Shown: positions 53,865 through 62,803, counted from the stretch's first letter. The stretch: 64,000 bases of DNA from an uncultured Rothia sp. (GCA_946221065.1 CAMIIO010000001.1:186001-250000); one strand, 5' to 3'. Translations and numbers: made by a program. Notes: generated by a model not told the origin, from the sequence alone.

Positions 53865-56039
53865 TTAGCGCGCTAGAAGATAATTCAGCAGAAATGCATA
53901 TTCCCATGCGGTGTCTTTCCAGCGGGTGTACCGTCCGGATCCGCCACCATGGCCACCGTCCATCTCAATCTTAAGCAAGGGAATTGCAGAAGCAGAATCA
54001 ATAGTCTCTCGGAGCTTAGCTACCCATTTGGCAGGCTCTACATAAAAAACGCGGGTGTCATTAAAGCTGGTAATAGCCACAATAGGTGGGTAAACCGTTT
54101 CACGGATATTCTCATAAGGGGTATAAGACTTCATATAGTCATATACTTCCCGGCTTTCAATCGGGTTGCCCCATTCTTCCCACTCCAACGCCGAGAGCGG
54201 TAAATCCGGATCAAGAATAGTGGTAAGCGCATCAACAAACGGAACCGCAGCAATAGCAGCACAGTATTTTTCAGGAGCGAGGTTAAGAACAGCACCCATC
54301 AGCAAACCACCGGCGGAACCACCCATCATAGCAATCCGTTGAGCATTAACCCAGGGCTGCTCGGCAAGAAAATCGGTAGCGGCCACAAAATCGGTGAAAC
54401 TATTTTTCTTCTTCAGCTTCTTACCGTCCTGATACCACTGCCGTCCCAACTCGCCGCCACCGCGAATATGCGCCACCACATAGATGACGCCGCGATCCAG
54501 CAGTGAAAGACGCGCCACCGAGAAATACGGATCCATAGAAATCTCATACGAACCATAGCCGTACTGCAACACTGGGTGTTCGGTAGCGCGGTCAAGATCT
54601 GCACGGTGAATCACAGAGAGCGGAATCATCGCTCCATCGGAGGCAGGAGCCCACATGCGGTAGGCAGTGTAATCTTCGGGTTGATACCCACCCAGCACGG
54701 GAAGCTCTTTACGAAGCACCAGCTCTTCTTCCGCCGGGAAAAAATCGTAGATTCGCTGCGGAGTAACCCAGGAAGTGTATGCCAGACGAATAACCGGAGA
54801 ATCAATAGACAGTCCACCAACCGAGGTGGTGAAAATTTCTTCGGTAAAACCTGCCGGCTGAGAAAATTCAATACATGCGTGAGAACCCGTGCGCAAAACC
54901 TCACGCAGACTATTCAACGGTGCTAACGAAACTTTCACAGTGGTGTCTTCACGCGAGGTGAGAACCAGAGAATCGCTGGAAAAACCGAACTCCTCTAACC
55001 GGACGTCGTCGCGGTGAGGAAGAACTTTAACCCACTGCTGACGGTACTGCTCAAAAGGTAAACCGGTGGGATACGGAGCGAGCACCAACTCTGAATTGAG
55101 TGCGTGATGGTCATGTAGCATCAGCAGATACGCGGTTCCATCGATATTTAGCGGCTCCACCGAATACTGAACCCCATGATGCTTACCAATCACCACCACC
55201 GGCTCAGCCGTTACATCATTGACGGGAACTAGCCGTACCTCTGAAAATTCCGAAGAATAGGACTGCAATACCACATGTGTACGATCCTGAGATAGCGAAG
55301 CCTCCAACCACATGCCCTGATCCGGCTCGGTAAACAGCACGACGTCGTCCTGATCTGAACCAATCCGATGCGCACGTACCTCAAAGGGGCGCCAGGAATC
55401 ATCCACCACCGAATAAAACAGCACATCGCCCGCCGCACTCAAAAATGCTCCGGAAAAAATATTCTCTAATCGATCCTGCAGATACTCGCCGGTTTCCAAA
55501 TCCACAAAATACTGGGTATAACGCTCATCGCCACTATCATCCACCCCAAAACTCAGTAGCTTCCCATCCAACGACGGCGCAAAAGAACCCAGCGAGAAAA
55601 ACGGTAAATCGGCGGCAAATTTATTACAATCCAACAAAATCTGCTCACCGGCCAACGCAACACCCGGCTTAACAACCGGGGGAGTGAACCGTTCCTGAAC
55701 TGAACCATCTAAAACTGCCGCTACACGGCACATCTGCGGATACTGCTCGCCCTCAACAGTGCGCGAAAAATACCACCAATCGCCGCGACGAGTAGGTACC
55801 GAAAGATCCGTCTCTAAAGTACGTTCCTTAATCTCCGCAAAAATCTGCTCCCGCATACCCTGCTGATCCGCCGTCACCTGCTCAGTAAAAGCATTCTCTG
55901 CTTCAAGATAAGCAACAACCTCCGGGTCTTCTTTCTTCCGCAACCATTCAAAATCATCCACAAAACGATCACCGTGAAATAACCGCTCCGAACGCACCCG
56001 CGCCGTGTAAGGAGGCTGAGGAAGATTCTGCTGAGTCAT
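53865..56039 (-). CDS. ptrB: Oligopeptidase B (S9A serine peptidase)
   Basis: A 724-residue cytosolic prolyl-oligopeptidase-family enzyme. The N-terminal seven-bladed propeller (about residues 70-400) opens with DDFEWLRKKEDPEVVAYLEAE. The alpha/beta-hydrolase domain carries the nucleophile in MMGGSAGGLLMGAVLN, the aspartate in ITSFNDTRVFY and the histidine in EMDGGHGGGSGR. YGSYEISMDPYFSVARLSLLDRG and HIRGGGELGRQWYQDGKKLKKKN (read in parts) are oligopeptidase-B signatures, so it likely cuts after Arg/Lys in short peptides. The start is ATG with AAAGG upstream. No terminator is obvious before the next minus-strand gene 45 bases on. Confidence 0.93.
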   Translation of the reverse strand: MTQQNLPQPPYTARVRSERLFHGDRFVDDFEWLRKKEDPEVVAYLEAENAFTEQVTADQQGMREQIFAEIKERTLETDLSVPTRRGDWWYFSRTVEGEQYPQMCRVAAVLDGSVQERFTPPVVKPGVALAGEQILLDCNKFAADLPFFSLGSFAPSLDGKLLSFGVDDSGDERYTQYFVDLETGEYLQDRLENIFSGAFLSAAGDVLFYSVVDDSWRPFEVRAHRIGSDQDDVVLFTEPDQGMWLEASLSQDRTHVVLQSYSSEFSEVRLVPVNDVTAEPVVVIGKHHGVQYSVEPLNIDGTAYLLMLHDHHALNSELVLAPYPTGLPFEQYRQQWVKVLPHRDDVRLEEFGFSSDSLVLTSREDTTVKVSLAPLNSLREVLRTGSHACIEFSQPAGFTEEIFTTSVGGLSIDSPVIRLAYTSWVTPQRIYDFFPAEEELVLRKELPVLGGYQPEDYTAYRMWAPASDGAMIPLSVIHRADLDRATEHPVLQYGYGSYEISMDPYFSVARLSLLDRGVIYVVAHIRGGGELGRQWYQDGKKLKKKNSFTDFVAATDFLAEQPWVNAQRIAMMGGSAGGLLMGAVLNLAPEKYCAAIAAVPFVDALTTILDPDLPLSALEWEEWGNPIESREVYDYMKSYTPYENIRETVYPPIVAITSFNDTRVFYVEPAKWVAKLRETIDSASAIPLLKIEMDGGHGGGSGRYTRWKDTAWEYAFLLNYLLAR

Positions 56040-56287
56040 AAGGAAAACCTTTCACAATGGATCCACACGAAACCATCGTGCGGAAAAAAGAAGTTAAGTT
56101 TCATCTTAGAGAACAAACATCACTAAATACCCATTGTAGTTACTCGACAGTGCAGAAAAAATGAAGAAAAATGACGCCACCTAAGAACGCATGAAGAAAT
56201 ATGAACGTCACATTTCATCGCCAAGAAATATTCACAAGAAAACATAACTTTCTTGACCTAGCCCCCACTAGGGCAGATAGCATGAAG
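56040..56287. other. Divergent promoter region between ptrB and the riboswitch
   Basis: AT-rich, gene-free. It carries the promoters of minus-strand ptrB and plus-strand metY. CTTGACCTAGCC near 56253 could be a -35 for the riboswitch transcript, with GATAGCAT (about 56276) as -10; spacing is near 17. Confidence 0.4.
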
Positions 56288-56405
56288 AACAGGTCAAGAG
56301 AACCAGTGATAAGCCCCAGCTTACTGGTCGGCAACCCTCCACTCGCGGTGGGGTGCCCTGGGTGAAGACCGGGCACAGTTCAACAGTTCTGTGCAAGCGC
56401 GGGAC
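56288..56405 (+). promoter_or_regulatory. SAM-IV-type riboswitch upstream of metY
   Basis: The order of blocks matches the actinobacterial SAM-IV class: AGGTCAAGAG (56291-56300) whose GGTC pairs with GACC at 56367-56370; stem CCAGT/ACTGG (56303-56307 with 56323-56327) around AAGCCCC; GGCAACCCTCC (56330-56340); GGTGGGGTGCCC (56347-56358); and GGGTGAAGACC (56360-56370). The following C/G-rich repeat region before 56405 could form the downstream pseudoknot and P-stem. About 105 bases separate it from the metY start, whose GGAG may be hidden by switching (translational control is an inference). Excess SAM is expected to lower MetY synthesis. Confidence 0.88.
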
Positions 56406-56509
56406 CGATGCCCCATTCTCCAGCGGGGACATCACCATACGGGAAAACCCATAGGTTTCCCCGCAGAACGGCATGCGGCCCCATCAGAGTAAAAACAATT
56501 GGAGCAAGC

Positions 56510-57853
56510 ATGAGCAACAACACCCTACCCACCCCGGAAAACCCTCAGGGCTGGAAGTTCGAAACCAAACAAATCCACGCAGGACAAGTACCCGACGCCG
56601 CAACCGGCGCACGCGCCCTGCCCATCTACCAAACCACCTCCTTCGTCTTCAAAGACTCCGAACAGGCAGCTAACCGCTTTGCCCTCTCCGAACTCGGACC
56701 CATCTACACCCGGCTCAACAACCCCACCCAAGAAGCCGTCGAAAACCGCATCGCAGCCCTCGAAGGCGGCGTCGGGGCACTGCTCCTCTCTTCCGGGCAG
56801 GCAGCAACCACCAACGCCATCTTGAACATCGCAGGAGCCGGCGACCACATCGTCTCGTCCCCATCCCTCTACGGCGGATCCTATAACCTGCTCAAATACA
56901 CCCTGGCAAACCTCGGCATTGAAACCACCTTCGTTGAGGATCCCTCAGACCCCCAGCAGTGGAAAGAGGCCGCACGCCCCAACACCAAAGCGTTCTTCGG
57001 CGAAACCCTACCCAACCCCCGCGGCGACGTCTTCGACATCGAAGCCATCGCTAACGTCGCCCACGAAGTCGGCGTACCGTTGCTCGTCGATAACACCATC
57101 CCCACCCCCTACCTGCTGAACCCCATCAAATTCGGTGCCGACGTCGTCATCCACTCCGCCACCAAATACCTCGGCGGCCACGGAACCTCCGTGGGCGGGG
57201 TCATCGTAGACTCCGGAAACTTCGACTACGGCAAAGACCCCGAACGCTACCCCCTCTTCAACACCCCCGACGAAGGATACAACGGGCTCGTCTATGCCCG
57301 TGACCTCGGAAAAGACGGCGTATTCGGTGTGAACCTCTCCTATATTCTCAAGGCACGAGTTAGCCTGCTCCGCGACCTCGGACAGGCCATCTCACCCTTC
57401 AATGCCTTCAACATTGCCATCGGACTCGAAACCCTCTCCCTGCGCGTGGAACGCCACATAGAAAACGCCACCAAGGTTGCCGAGTTCCTCGAAAACCACC
57501 CGCAGGTAGAATCCGTGCAGTGGGCAGGACTCAAATCCTCCCCCTACTACGAACTCAAGGAAAAATACATCCCCAAGGGACCCGGTGCCGTCCTCGGCTT
57601 CACCCTCAAAGACGCCGACGCCGCCACCGCCCAAAAGTTCGTAGACTCCCTGCAGCTCCACTCACTGCTGGTCAATATTGGTGACGTGCGCTCGCTGGCG
57701 GTACACCCCGCCTCCACCACGCACTCCCAATCCACCGTCGAAGAACTCGAAGCCACCGGTATTAACCCGGCGTTCATCCGCCTCTCCGTGGGCATTGAAA
57801 ACATCGACGACATCCTCGCGGACCTCGAACACGGCTTTAATACCATCAAGTAA
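56510..57853 (+). CDS. metY: O-acetylhomoserine aminocarboxypropyltransferase/(thiol)-lyase
   Basis: A 447-residue PLP enzyme of the Cys/Met metabolism family. It joins O-acetylhomoserine with sulfide (or methanethiol) to make homocysteine or methionine. The N-terminus is FETKQIHAGQVPDAATGAR; the PLP lysine lies in VIHSATKYLGGHGTS; the length and the insertion around RYPLFNTPDEGYNGL mark MetY rather than MetB. The open frame extends upstream to 56408, but ATG 56510-56512 has GGAG five bases upstream and the typical N-terminus. It sits behind the SAM-IV riboswitch and ahead of metX, whose product is its substrate. Confidence 0.95.
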   Translation: MSNNTLPTPENPQGWKFETKQIHAGQVPDAATGARALPIYQTTSFVFKDSEQAANRFALSELGPIYTRLNNPTQEAVENRIAALEGGVGALLLSSGQAATTNAILNIAGAGDHIVSSPSLYGGSYNLLKYTLANLGIETTFVEDPSDPQQWKEAARPNTKAFFGETLPNPRGDVFDIEAIANVAHEVGVPLLVDNTIPTPYLLNPIKFGADVVIHSATKYLGGHGTSVGGVIVDSGNFDYGKDPERYPLFNTPDEGYNGLVYARDLGKDGVFGVNLSYILKARVSLLRDLGQAISPFNAFNIAIGLETLSLRVERHIENATKVAEFLENHPQVESVQWAGLKSSPYYELKEKYIPKGPGAVLGFTLKDADAATAQKFVDSLQLHSLLVNIGDVRSLAVHPASTTHSQSTVEELEATGINPAFIRLSVGIENIDDILADLEHGFNTIK

Positions 57854-57882
57854 CAGCCACCGCGAATACCTCCTCCTAGAAT

Positions 57883-57914
57883 GTGCCTGCCCTCCATCTA
57901 CGGCGGGCAGGCAC
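57883..57914 (+). terminator. Hairpin between metY and metX
   Basis: A perfect 10-bp inverted repeat, GTGCCTGCCC/GGGCAGGCAC, with a 12-base loop lies 30 bases after the metY stop. With no T-run it could partly terminate or stabilise the upstream message, allowing different metY and metX levels. Confidence 0.6.
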
Positions 57915-58013
57915 AACACCAACCTAATTTTTCTTGCGCCGCATGTGCGCTCGTCGTCTGCTTTACCGCGCCTTATCGTGGTGGGGCAGAGGGCACCGCA
58001 CGAGGGGAATATC

Positions 58014-59237
58014 ATGACACTGCTCACCGAAACCCAGCCTCGAACATCTACCTTCCGCTCCGATTTTCCTGCCGGAGAGGGCATGATCCGTTATGCTCCG
58101 GTAGGGGATCTACTTCTTGAATCCGGAAAAATCTTGCCCGAGGTGACCCTCGCCTTTGAAACCTGGGGAACACTGAACTCGGATGCCTCTAACGCCGTCT
58201 TGATTCTGCACGCGCTTACCGGGGACACCCACGTTGCCCGCGGTAACGCTCCGGAAGGGGCGAACTCGGAACAGCGTGAACACGCACAGTCCGAGGGGTG
58301 GTGGGACGACCTGGTGGGCCCCGGTAAAGTGATTGATACCGAACGATACTTCGTTCTTTGCCCAAACATTATTGGCGGTTGCACCGGATCAACCGGGCCG
58401 GTAAGTCCCGCGCCCGCTTCCGTAGACCCCACACAGCAGCCCTGGGGATCACGTTTCCCCCTGGTGACTATCCGCGACTCCGTTCACGCCGAAGCCGCTC
58501 TGGCAGATCAGCTCGGTATTGACTCTTTCTACGCCGTCATCGGCGGATCTCTTGGTGGAGCCCGTGCCCTTGAATGGGCGCTCACATACCCCGAGCGAGT
58601 GGAACGCTGCTGCGTGATTGCCTCCGCCCCTTCCGCCACTGCAGACCATATTGCCTGGGCACAATCGCAAAACCTCGCTATCCAAATGGATCCCCACTTT
58701 GTCGGTGGCGACTACTACGGCGGAGAAACACCTAGCGCCGGGCTAGGTCTTGCCCGACGCATCGCCCACACCACCTACCGTTCTGCCCCCGAACTCCACT
58801 TCCGGTTTGGCCGCGACTACCAAGCAGACGAAAACCCCCTCGAAGCCAACCCGGCGGATCGGGGCGGACGCTACGCCATCGAATCCTACCTGGACTACCA
58901 TGCTCAAAAACTTACAAACCGTTTTGACGCTAATAGCTACCTGGCGATTAATAACGCACTGATGAGCCATGACGTCACACGAGACCGCGGAACCCTACGC
59001 CAGGCGTTAGCGGCTTCTACCTGTAGCTGGAGCATTGCCTACGTGGACTCGGATAGGCTCTTTTACCCCTGTGAATCTATCGTGCTCGCTGCCTCGCTAC
59101 CGCAACCGGTAGAAGCGCAAGAAATCCGCTCGGTCTGCGGACACGATGGTTTTCTGATTGAAAGTGACCAGCTTGCCCAAGTGATTGACGCGGCACTGGC
59201 TCAAGAGCGAAGAACTAGGGGAGCGAGCGCGGCGTAA
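58014..59237 (+). CDS. metX: Homoserine O-acetyltransferase
   Basis: A 407-residue alpha/beta-hydrolase-fold enzyme making O-acetylhomoserine from homoserine and acetyl-CoA. Visible are VTLAFETWGTLNSDASNAVL, the family block NIIGGCTGSTGP, the nucleophile elbow VIGGSLGGARALEWA, and catalytic Asp/His in YVDSDRLFYP and VCGHDGFL. The frame extends upstream into metY, but ATG 58014-58016 with GAGGGG seven bases upstream and MTLLTETQ is the likely start. It supplies MetY just upstream, forming the first two steps of the transsulfurylation-free methionine route. Confidence 0.95.
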   Translation: MTLLTETQPRTSTFRSDFPAGEGMIRYAPVGDLLLESGKILPEVTLAFETWGTLNSDASNAVLILHALTGDTHVARGNAPEGANSEQREHAQSEGWWDDLVGPGKVIDTERYFVLCPNIIGGCTGSTGPVSPAPASVDPTQQPWGSRFPLVTIRDSVHAEAALADQLGIDSFYAVIGGSLGGARALEWALTYPERVERCCVIASAPSATADHIAWAQSQNLAIQMDPHFVGGDYYGGETPSAGLGLARRIAHTTYRSAPELHFRFGRDYQADENPLEANPADRGGRYAIESYLDYHAQKLTNRFDANSYLAINNALMSHDVTRDRGTLRQALAASTCSWSIAYVDSDRLFYPCESIVLAASLPQPVEAQEIRSVCGHDGFLIESDQLAQVIDAALAQERRTRGASAA

Positions 59238-59314
59238 TAGTGTGAGGATATCTTCGCGGCAGTTCTACACTGGGGAGTAGGAAAAATATTCATGCCCCAG
59301 TTGGAAGGACAGCC

Positions 59315-59992
59315 ATGAACTTCACCGTAGAATATGCCAACCGCCCCGAACAGCGCGAGGGAACTCACCTGGTACTTATGTTGCACGGGTACGGTGCGAA
59401 TGAGCGCGACCTCTTGCAGGTGGGGCAAATGATTGGTGGACCTATTACCTACGCCGGGTTGCGTGCGCCGCAGCCGGTGGGCACTCCGCTGACCGATATT
59501 GAAGATACGGCCGTGGTGCCTGTAGCCGCTTTTGGCTACCAGTGGTATCCGCTTACCCCGGATATCCGTTCGGATGTGCGCGCTGTGGGGTTAGCCACCG
59601 ACTACGTGATCGAGTTCCTGGAGCAAGAGGGAACTAAGTATGAGAGCGTATCTTTGCTGGGATTCTCACAGGGCATGGCAGTGGCAACGAGTGTTGCCCG
59701 ACGTCGTCCGGAGCTGGTGAAGGCAATCGTTGGTTTCAGCGGGTTTACGATTGGTGGCGCCGGCGATCTCTTTGACGATGAGGCGTTTGCCGCGGCGAAG
59801 CTACCGGTGTTTTATGGTAGGGGCGACGCCGACCAGGTGGTTCCCGCCCAGCTCGCCGAGCGCTCGGAACAGTGGCTGCGTGAGCACTCCGAGATTGAGG
59901 TCCACGTGTATCCGGGAATGCAGCACGCGATTTGCCCGGAGGAAATCAACGACGCCGCGGCATTTGTGAAGCGGCACATTCTAGACAGCTAA
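59315..59992 (+). CDS. Carboxylesterase/phospholipase-like alpha/beta hydrolase
   Basis: A 225-residue esterase of the YpfH/acyl-protein-thioesterase-like group. The N-terminus has LVLMLHGYGANERDLL (oxyanion strand), the nucleophile elbow is LLGFSQGMAVA near residue 118, the aspartate is in GRGDADQVVP near 171, and the histidine is in YPGMQHAICPEE near 205. No signal peptide is present, so it is cytosolic. AAGGAC four bases before ATG supports the start. The substrate is unknown. Confidence 0.9.
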   Translation: MNFTVEYANRPEQREGTHLVLMLHGYGANERDLLQVGQMIGGPITYAGLRAPQPVGTPLTDIEDTAVVPVAAFGYQWYPLTPDIRSDVRAVGLATDYVIEFLEQEGTKYESVSLLGFSQGMAVATSVARRRPELVKAIVGFSGFTIGGAGDLFDDEAFAAAKLPVFYGRGDADQVVPAQLAERSEQWLREHSEIEVHVYPGMQHAICPEEINDAAAFVKRHILDS

Positions 59993-59997
59993 TTGAT

Positions 59998-60061
59998 GGT
60001 TCTTGCCGGCATCCCGGATTCTTGCGGTATAGCAGAAGAATCCGGGATGTCAGTAAGAACC
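59998..60061. repeat. 64-bp hairpin repeat, copy 1 (left of the toxin-antitoxin pair)
   Basis: An imperfect 26-bp inverted repeat (arms 59998-60023 and 60036-60061) enclosing GCGGTATAGCAG. The same 64 bases recur at 60914-60977 in the same orientation with about eight differences. It lies between the esterase stop and the convergent toxin stop, so it also serves as a bidirectional terminator. Confidence 0.9.
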
Positions 60062-60064
60062 ATA

Positions 60065-60412
60065 TTATTTTGTCTCATTAGGGTGCGCGGTTGCTACCCT
60101 AGTGAGATAAACGATGCGTTTTTTGTCATCGACACAGAACCAGAGCCGCGCTCCATGGGATAAGTCCCTAAACTGCCATTGATCAAATTCCTCACCCAAG
60201 ATCTTGACCGTACCTAATGATCCTTTTAACGGGTAGTTTCTGAGTGGATGCCTGAGAGTAGGATGCTGAGCCAGATAATCCCACGCCCCAGCTAATTTAT
60301 TATTTTGAGTTGCTTTAAGATCGTTCCAGCCTTTGACTACGTCGTTGCTGGCGGCAACAATTTGGTATTCGGTGCTTTTGACAGGCCTTTGGAGTAGGCG
60401 GTTCTTTGTCAT
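60065..60412 (-). CDS. RelE/ParE-family toxin-like protein
   Basis: A 115-residue protein with the strand-helix outline of RelE/ParE toxins: helix region EYQIVAASNDVVKGWNDLK, then RNYPLKGSLGTVKILGEEFD, QWQFRDLSHGARLWFCVDDKKRIVYL and the terminal VATAHPNETK, which resembles the C-terminal H-x-x-x-T/K endings of this fold. RelE types cut mRNA in the ribosome; ParE types hit gyrase; which applies is not clear. The ATG overlaps the antitoxin's TAA by one base (TAATG), the usual coupled arrangement. Confidence 0.78.
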   Translation of the reverse strand: MTKNRLLQRPVKSTEYQIVAASNDVVKGWNDLKATQNNKLAGAWDYLAQHPTLRHPLRNYPLKGSLGTVKILGEEFDQWQFRDLSHGARLWFCVDDKKRIVYLTRVATAHPNETK

Positions 60413-60867
60413 TATGCTGGTTTATGAAGAGGAGTAAACTCAGCAGGCTCATCAAAGCTTTGCCCGGTTAGTCCTGCGGCTTTGGCCTCAGCAGTATCAT
60501 GCCAAGCGTTTAAAGTAGTGAGAATCAATTCGGGGTTATTGAGGGAAAAACTGATTCTGGCGTGATTGATAACTTCGCCGGTGCATTCATCTTGTTCTTG
60601 GGCGTTTAAAGCTAGCATCCAGGGAAAATATTTGCTCATTTCTTGAGCAAGTTCGTCTTCCTGCGCACTAACTGTGGAAACCGCAATAATGTGAGCTGCT
60701 ATATCGAGTAGTTGTTGTTGTTTTTCTACGGCATCTTCCCTCATCAATACGAGGTTGTGGCCGTCGCGTCTAGTGATGCGTACCGGGTTTTCTGAGGCCG
60801 CATTAAAGACTGCGCTCGCAGACCTGCTGAGGTCTGAAGATTGAAATTGCCGAGTTATGGTAACCAT
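60412..60867 (-). CDS. Phd/YefM-like antitoxin with an extended C-terminus
   Basis: A 151-residue protein whose first ~60 residues match prevent-host-death antitoxins (SSDLSRSASAVFNAASENPVRIT split over the fold, then RRDGHNLVLMRED). This is the dimeric DNA-binding half that also autoregulates the operon. The remaining ~90 residues (DIAAHIIAVSTVSAQEDEL, QEMSKYFPWMLALNAQEQ) are longer than the usual 30-40-residue toxin-wrapping tail. It precedes and overlaps the toxin gene. The promoter should lie in 60868-60913 next to repeat copy 2. Confidence 0.8.
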   Translation of the reverse strand: MVTITRQFQSSDLSRSASAVFNAASENPVRITRRDGHNLVLMREDAVEKQQQLLDIAAHIIAVSTVSAQEDELAQEMSKYFPWMLALNAQEQDECTGEVINHARISFSLNNPELILTTLNAWHDTAEAKAAGLTGQSFDEPAEFTPLHKPA

Positions 60868-60913
60868 AATTCAAGGGTAATGCTGAATATATTCAGAATA
60901 CAAGCGGTATTTT

Positions 60914-60977
60914 GGTTCTTGCTGACATCCCGGATTCTTGCGGTATAGCGAAAGAATCTGGGATGTCAGCAAGAATT
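60914..60977. repeat. 64-bp hairpin repeat, copy 2 (right of the toxin-antitoxin pair)
   Basis: Arms 60914-60939 and 60952-60977 enclose GCGGTATAGCGA. It is a direct repeat of 59998-60061. It lies just upstream of the antitoxin start and 20 bases past the stop of the minus-strand S4 gene, so it may terminate that gene. Confidence 0.9.
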
Positions 60978-60996
60978 GAGGGTGGTGCGGGGAATG

Positions 60997-61218
60997 CTAC
61001 GGGCACACCACTCGCACCGTGACGCCGTTGAGTGCCACCGTATCGCCGTCGTGCAGTTGCTTTCCGCGTGCTTCTTCAATCTCACCGTTGACCTGAACCA
61101 GCCCATACTGGATGACTTCTCGTGCTTGCGCGCCGTCCTCTACTAGGTTGGCAAGTTTTAGGAACTGACCGAGTCGGATCATGTTGTCACGAATATATAC
61201 TTCTTCAATCTCACTCAT
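60997..61218 (-). CDS. Small S4-domain RNA-binding protein
   Basis: A 73-residue protein consisting of a single S4 fold: RLGQFLKLANLVEDGAQARE (first helices), VIQYGLVQVNGEIEEARGKQL (RNA-facing loop and strand) and DGDTVALNGVTVRVV. It belongs to the YaaA/RqcP-like small S4 group whose members bind rRNA or tRNA, some in ribosome quality control; the exact role here is uncertain. It is divergent from glyS by about 120 bases. Confidence 0.88.
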   Translation of the reverse strand: MSEIEEVYIRDNMIRLGQFLKLANLVEDGAQAREVIQYGLVQVNGEIEEARGKQLHDGDTVALNGVTVRVVCP

Positions 61219-61338
61219 GCGATAAGTCTAACCAACCTGCCAACCCTGCTAGGCTTTGAGGGAGCGCACCGCGCTTAATTGAACTATGACCCCAACCCCG
61301 GCACGTCGTCTCCAGCGGCGGAGCACTAGGAGTATGCA

Positions 61339-62724
61339 ATGGCAGCTAAATCCACCCTCGATAACGTTATTACCCTCGCCAAGCGTCGCGGATTCGTATT
61401 TCAGGCGGGTGAGATTTACGGCGGTACTCGTTCAGCATGGGACTACGGCCCCCTCGGCGTGGAGCTCAAAGAAAATATCCGCAACGAGTGGTGGAAGACC
61501 TTTGTGCGCGGCCGCGAAGACATGGTGGGCTTGGATTCTTCCATTATTTTGCCCCGCGCAGTATGGGAAGCCTCCGGTCACGTGGCAACCTTTACCGATC
61601 CGCTGGTGGAGTGTCTCTCTTGCCACACTCGCCTGCGCCAAGATCACCTGATTGAGGCGTACCAGGATAAGCACAGTGGTAAAGAGCCCGAGAATGGTAT
61701 GGCTGATATTAACTGCCCCAAATGCGGCACCAAAGGTCAGTGGACCGAGCCGCAGAACTTCTCCGGTCTAATGAAAACCTATCTTGGCCCGGTAGATAAC
61801 GAGGAAGGCTTGCACTTCCTGCGACCCGAGACTGCTCAGGGTATTTTTGTGAACTTTAATAACGTGGTAACTGCCGCCCGCAAGCGCCCGCCCTTTGGTA
61901 TTGGCCAGGTGGGTAAGGCATTCCGTAACGAGATTACTCCGGGTAACTTTATTTTCCGCACGCGCGAGTTCGAGCAGATGGAAATCGAGTACTTTGTTCA
62001 CCCCGATGACGCCCAGCAACACTTCGACCGCTGGGTTGAGGATTGCTGGAATTGGTTTGTGGATCTGGGTATCAACCCGGATAATATGCGCAAATTTGAT
62101 GTTCCCGAAGATGACCGTGCGCACTACTCAGACGGCACGATTGACGTAGAGTACAAGTTCGGTTTCCAGGGCAGTGAGTGGGGCGAGCTAATGGGTGTGG
62201 CTAACCGCACGAACTACGACCTCGGCGTACATAACGAGCACTCGAACGCGAAGCTGGAATACTTTGACCAGGCTTCGGGGGAGCGCTACGTGCCCTACGT
62301 GATTGAACCTTCATTCGGTCTGACCCGCGCCATGATGGCGTTCTTGGTGGACTCATACGTTGAGGATGAGGCCCCCAATACCAAGGGCGGCGTGGATAAG
62401 CGCACGGTACTTAAGCTTGACCCGCGCCTGGCGCCCGTCAAGGCTGCCGTGCTTCCGCTGTCGAAGAAGGAAGAACTCACTCCCGCCGCCGAGAAGCTGG
62501 CAGCAGAGCTGCGTAAGAACTGGAATATCGACTACGATACTTCCGGCGCGATTGGACGCCGTTACCGTCGTCAAGACGAAATCGGCACTCCATTCTGCAT
62601 TACCGTAGACTTTGACACCCTGGAGGATCAGGCAGTGACCATCCGCGAGCGCGACACCATGAGCCAGGAGCGTGTGGCCCTGGATCAGGTGAAGTCCTAT
62701 CTTGCGGCTCGTTTGGTGAAGTAA
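61339..62724 (+). CDS. glyS: Glycyl-tRNA synthetase (homodimeric type)
   Basis: A 461-residue class II synthetase charging tRNA(Gly). The N-terminus KRRGFVFQAGEIYGGTRSAWDYGPLG, the zinc-like CPKCGTKGQWTEPQNF segment, LRPETAQGIFVNFNNV (motif 2 neighbourhood), GKAFRNEITPGNFIFRTREFEQME (motif 2) and VIEPSFGLTRAMMAFL (motif 3 neighbourhood) are all present, as is the C-terminal anticodon-binding domain. The alpha2 form lacks a fused beta subunit. ATG has AGGAG six bases upstream. (Long motifs are quoted as separate family blocks.). Confidence 0.95.
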   Translation: MAAKSTLDNVITLAKRRGFVFQAGEIYGGTRSAWDYGPLGVELKENIRNEWWKTFVRGREDMVGLDSSIILPRAVWEASGHVATFTDPLVECLSCHTRLRQDHLIEAYQDKHSGKEPENGMADINCPKCGTKGQWTEPQNFSGLMKTYLGPVDNEEGLHFLRPETAQGIFVNFNNVVTAARKRPPFGIGQVGKAFRNEITPGNFIFRTREFEQMEIEYFVHPDDAQQHFDRWVEDCWNWFVDLGINPDNMRKFDVPEDDRAHYSDGTIDVEYKFGFQGSEWGELMGVANRTNYDLGVHNEHSNAKLEYFDQASGERYVPYVIEPSFGLTRAMMAFLVDSYVEDEAPNTKGGVDKRTVLKLDPRLAPVKAAVLPLSKKEELTPAAEKLAAELRKNWNIDYDTSGAIGRRYRRQDEIGTPFCITVDFDTLEDQAVTIRERDTMSQERVALDQVKSYLAARLVK

Positions 62725-62769
62725 CTGAACCGGCGTAAAACATAGCCGAAATAATCATGGGTATATTAT

Positions 62770-62803
62770 GAGCCGGGGTTCTCTGCATAGAGGACCCCGG
62801 CTC
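62770..62803. terminator. Terminator after glyS
   Basis: A 15-bp inverted repeat with one mismatch (GAGCCGGGGTTCTCT/AGAGGACCCCGGCTC) and a 4-base loop, followed by ATTGTTTG. It is shared with the convergent acetyltransferase gene. Confidence 0.85.

Noticed and set aside
57662..58084. Frames extending metX upstream into metY, and antisense frames there
   Set aside because: The metX start at 58014 has a strong ribosome site and the expected N-terminus; the upstream extension overlaps metY.
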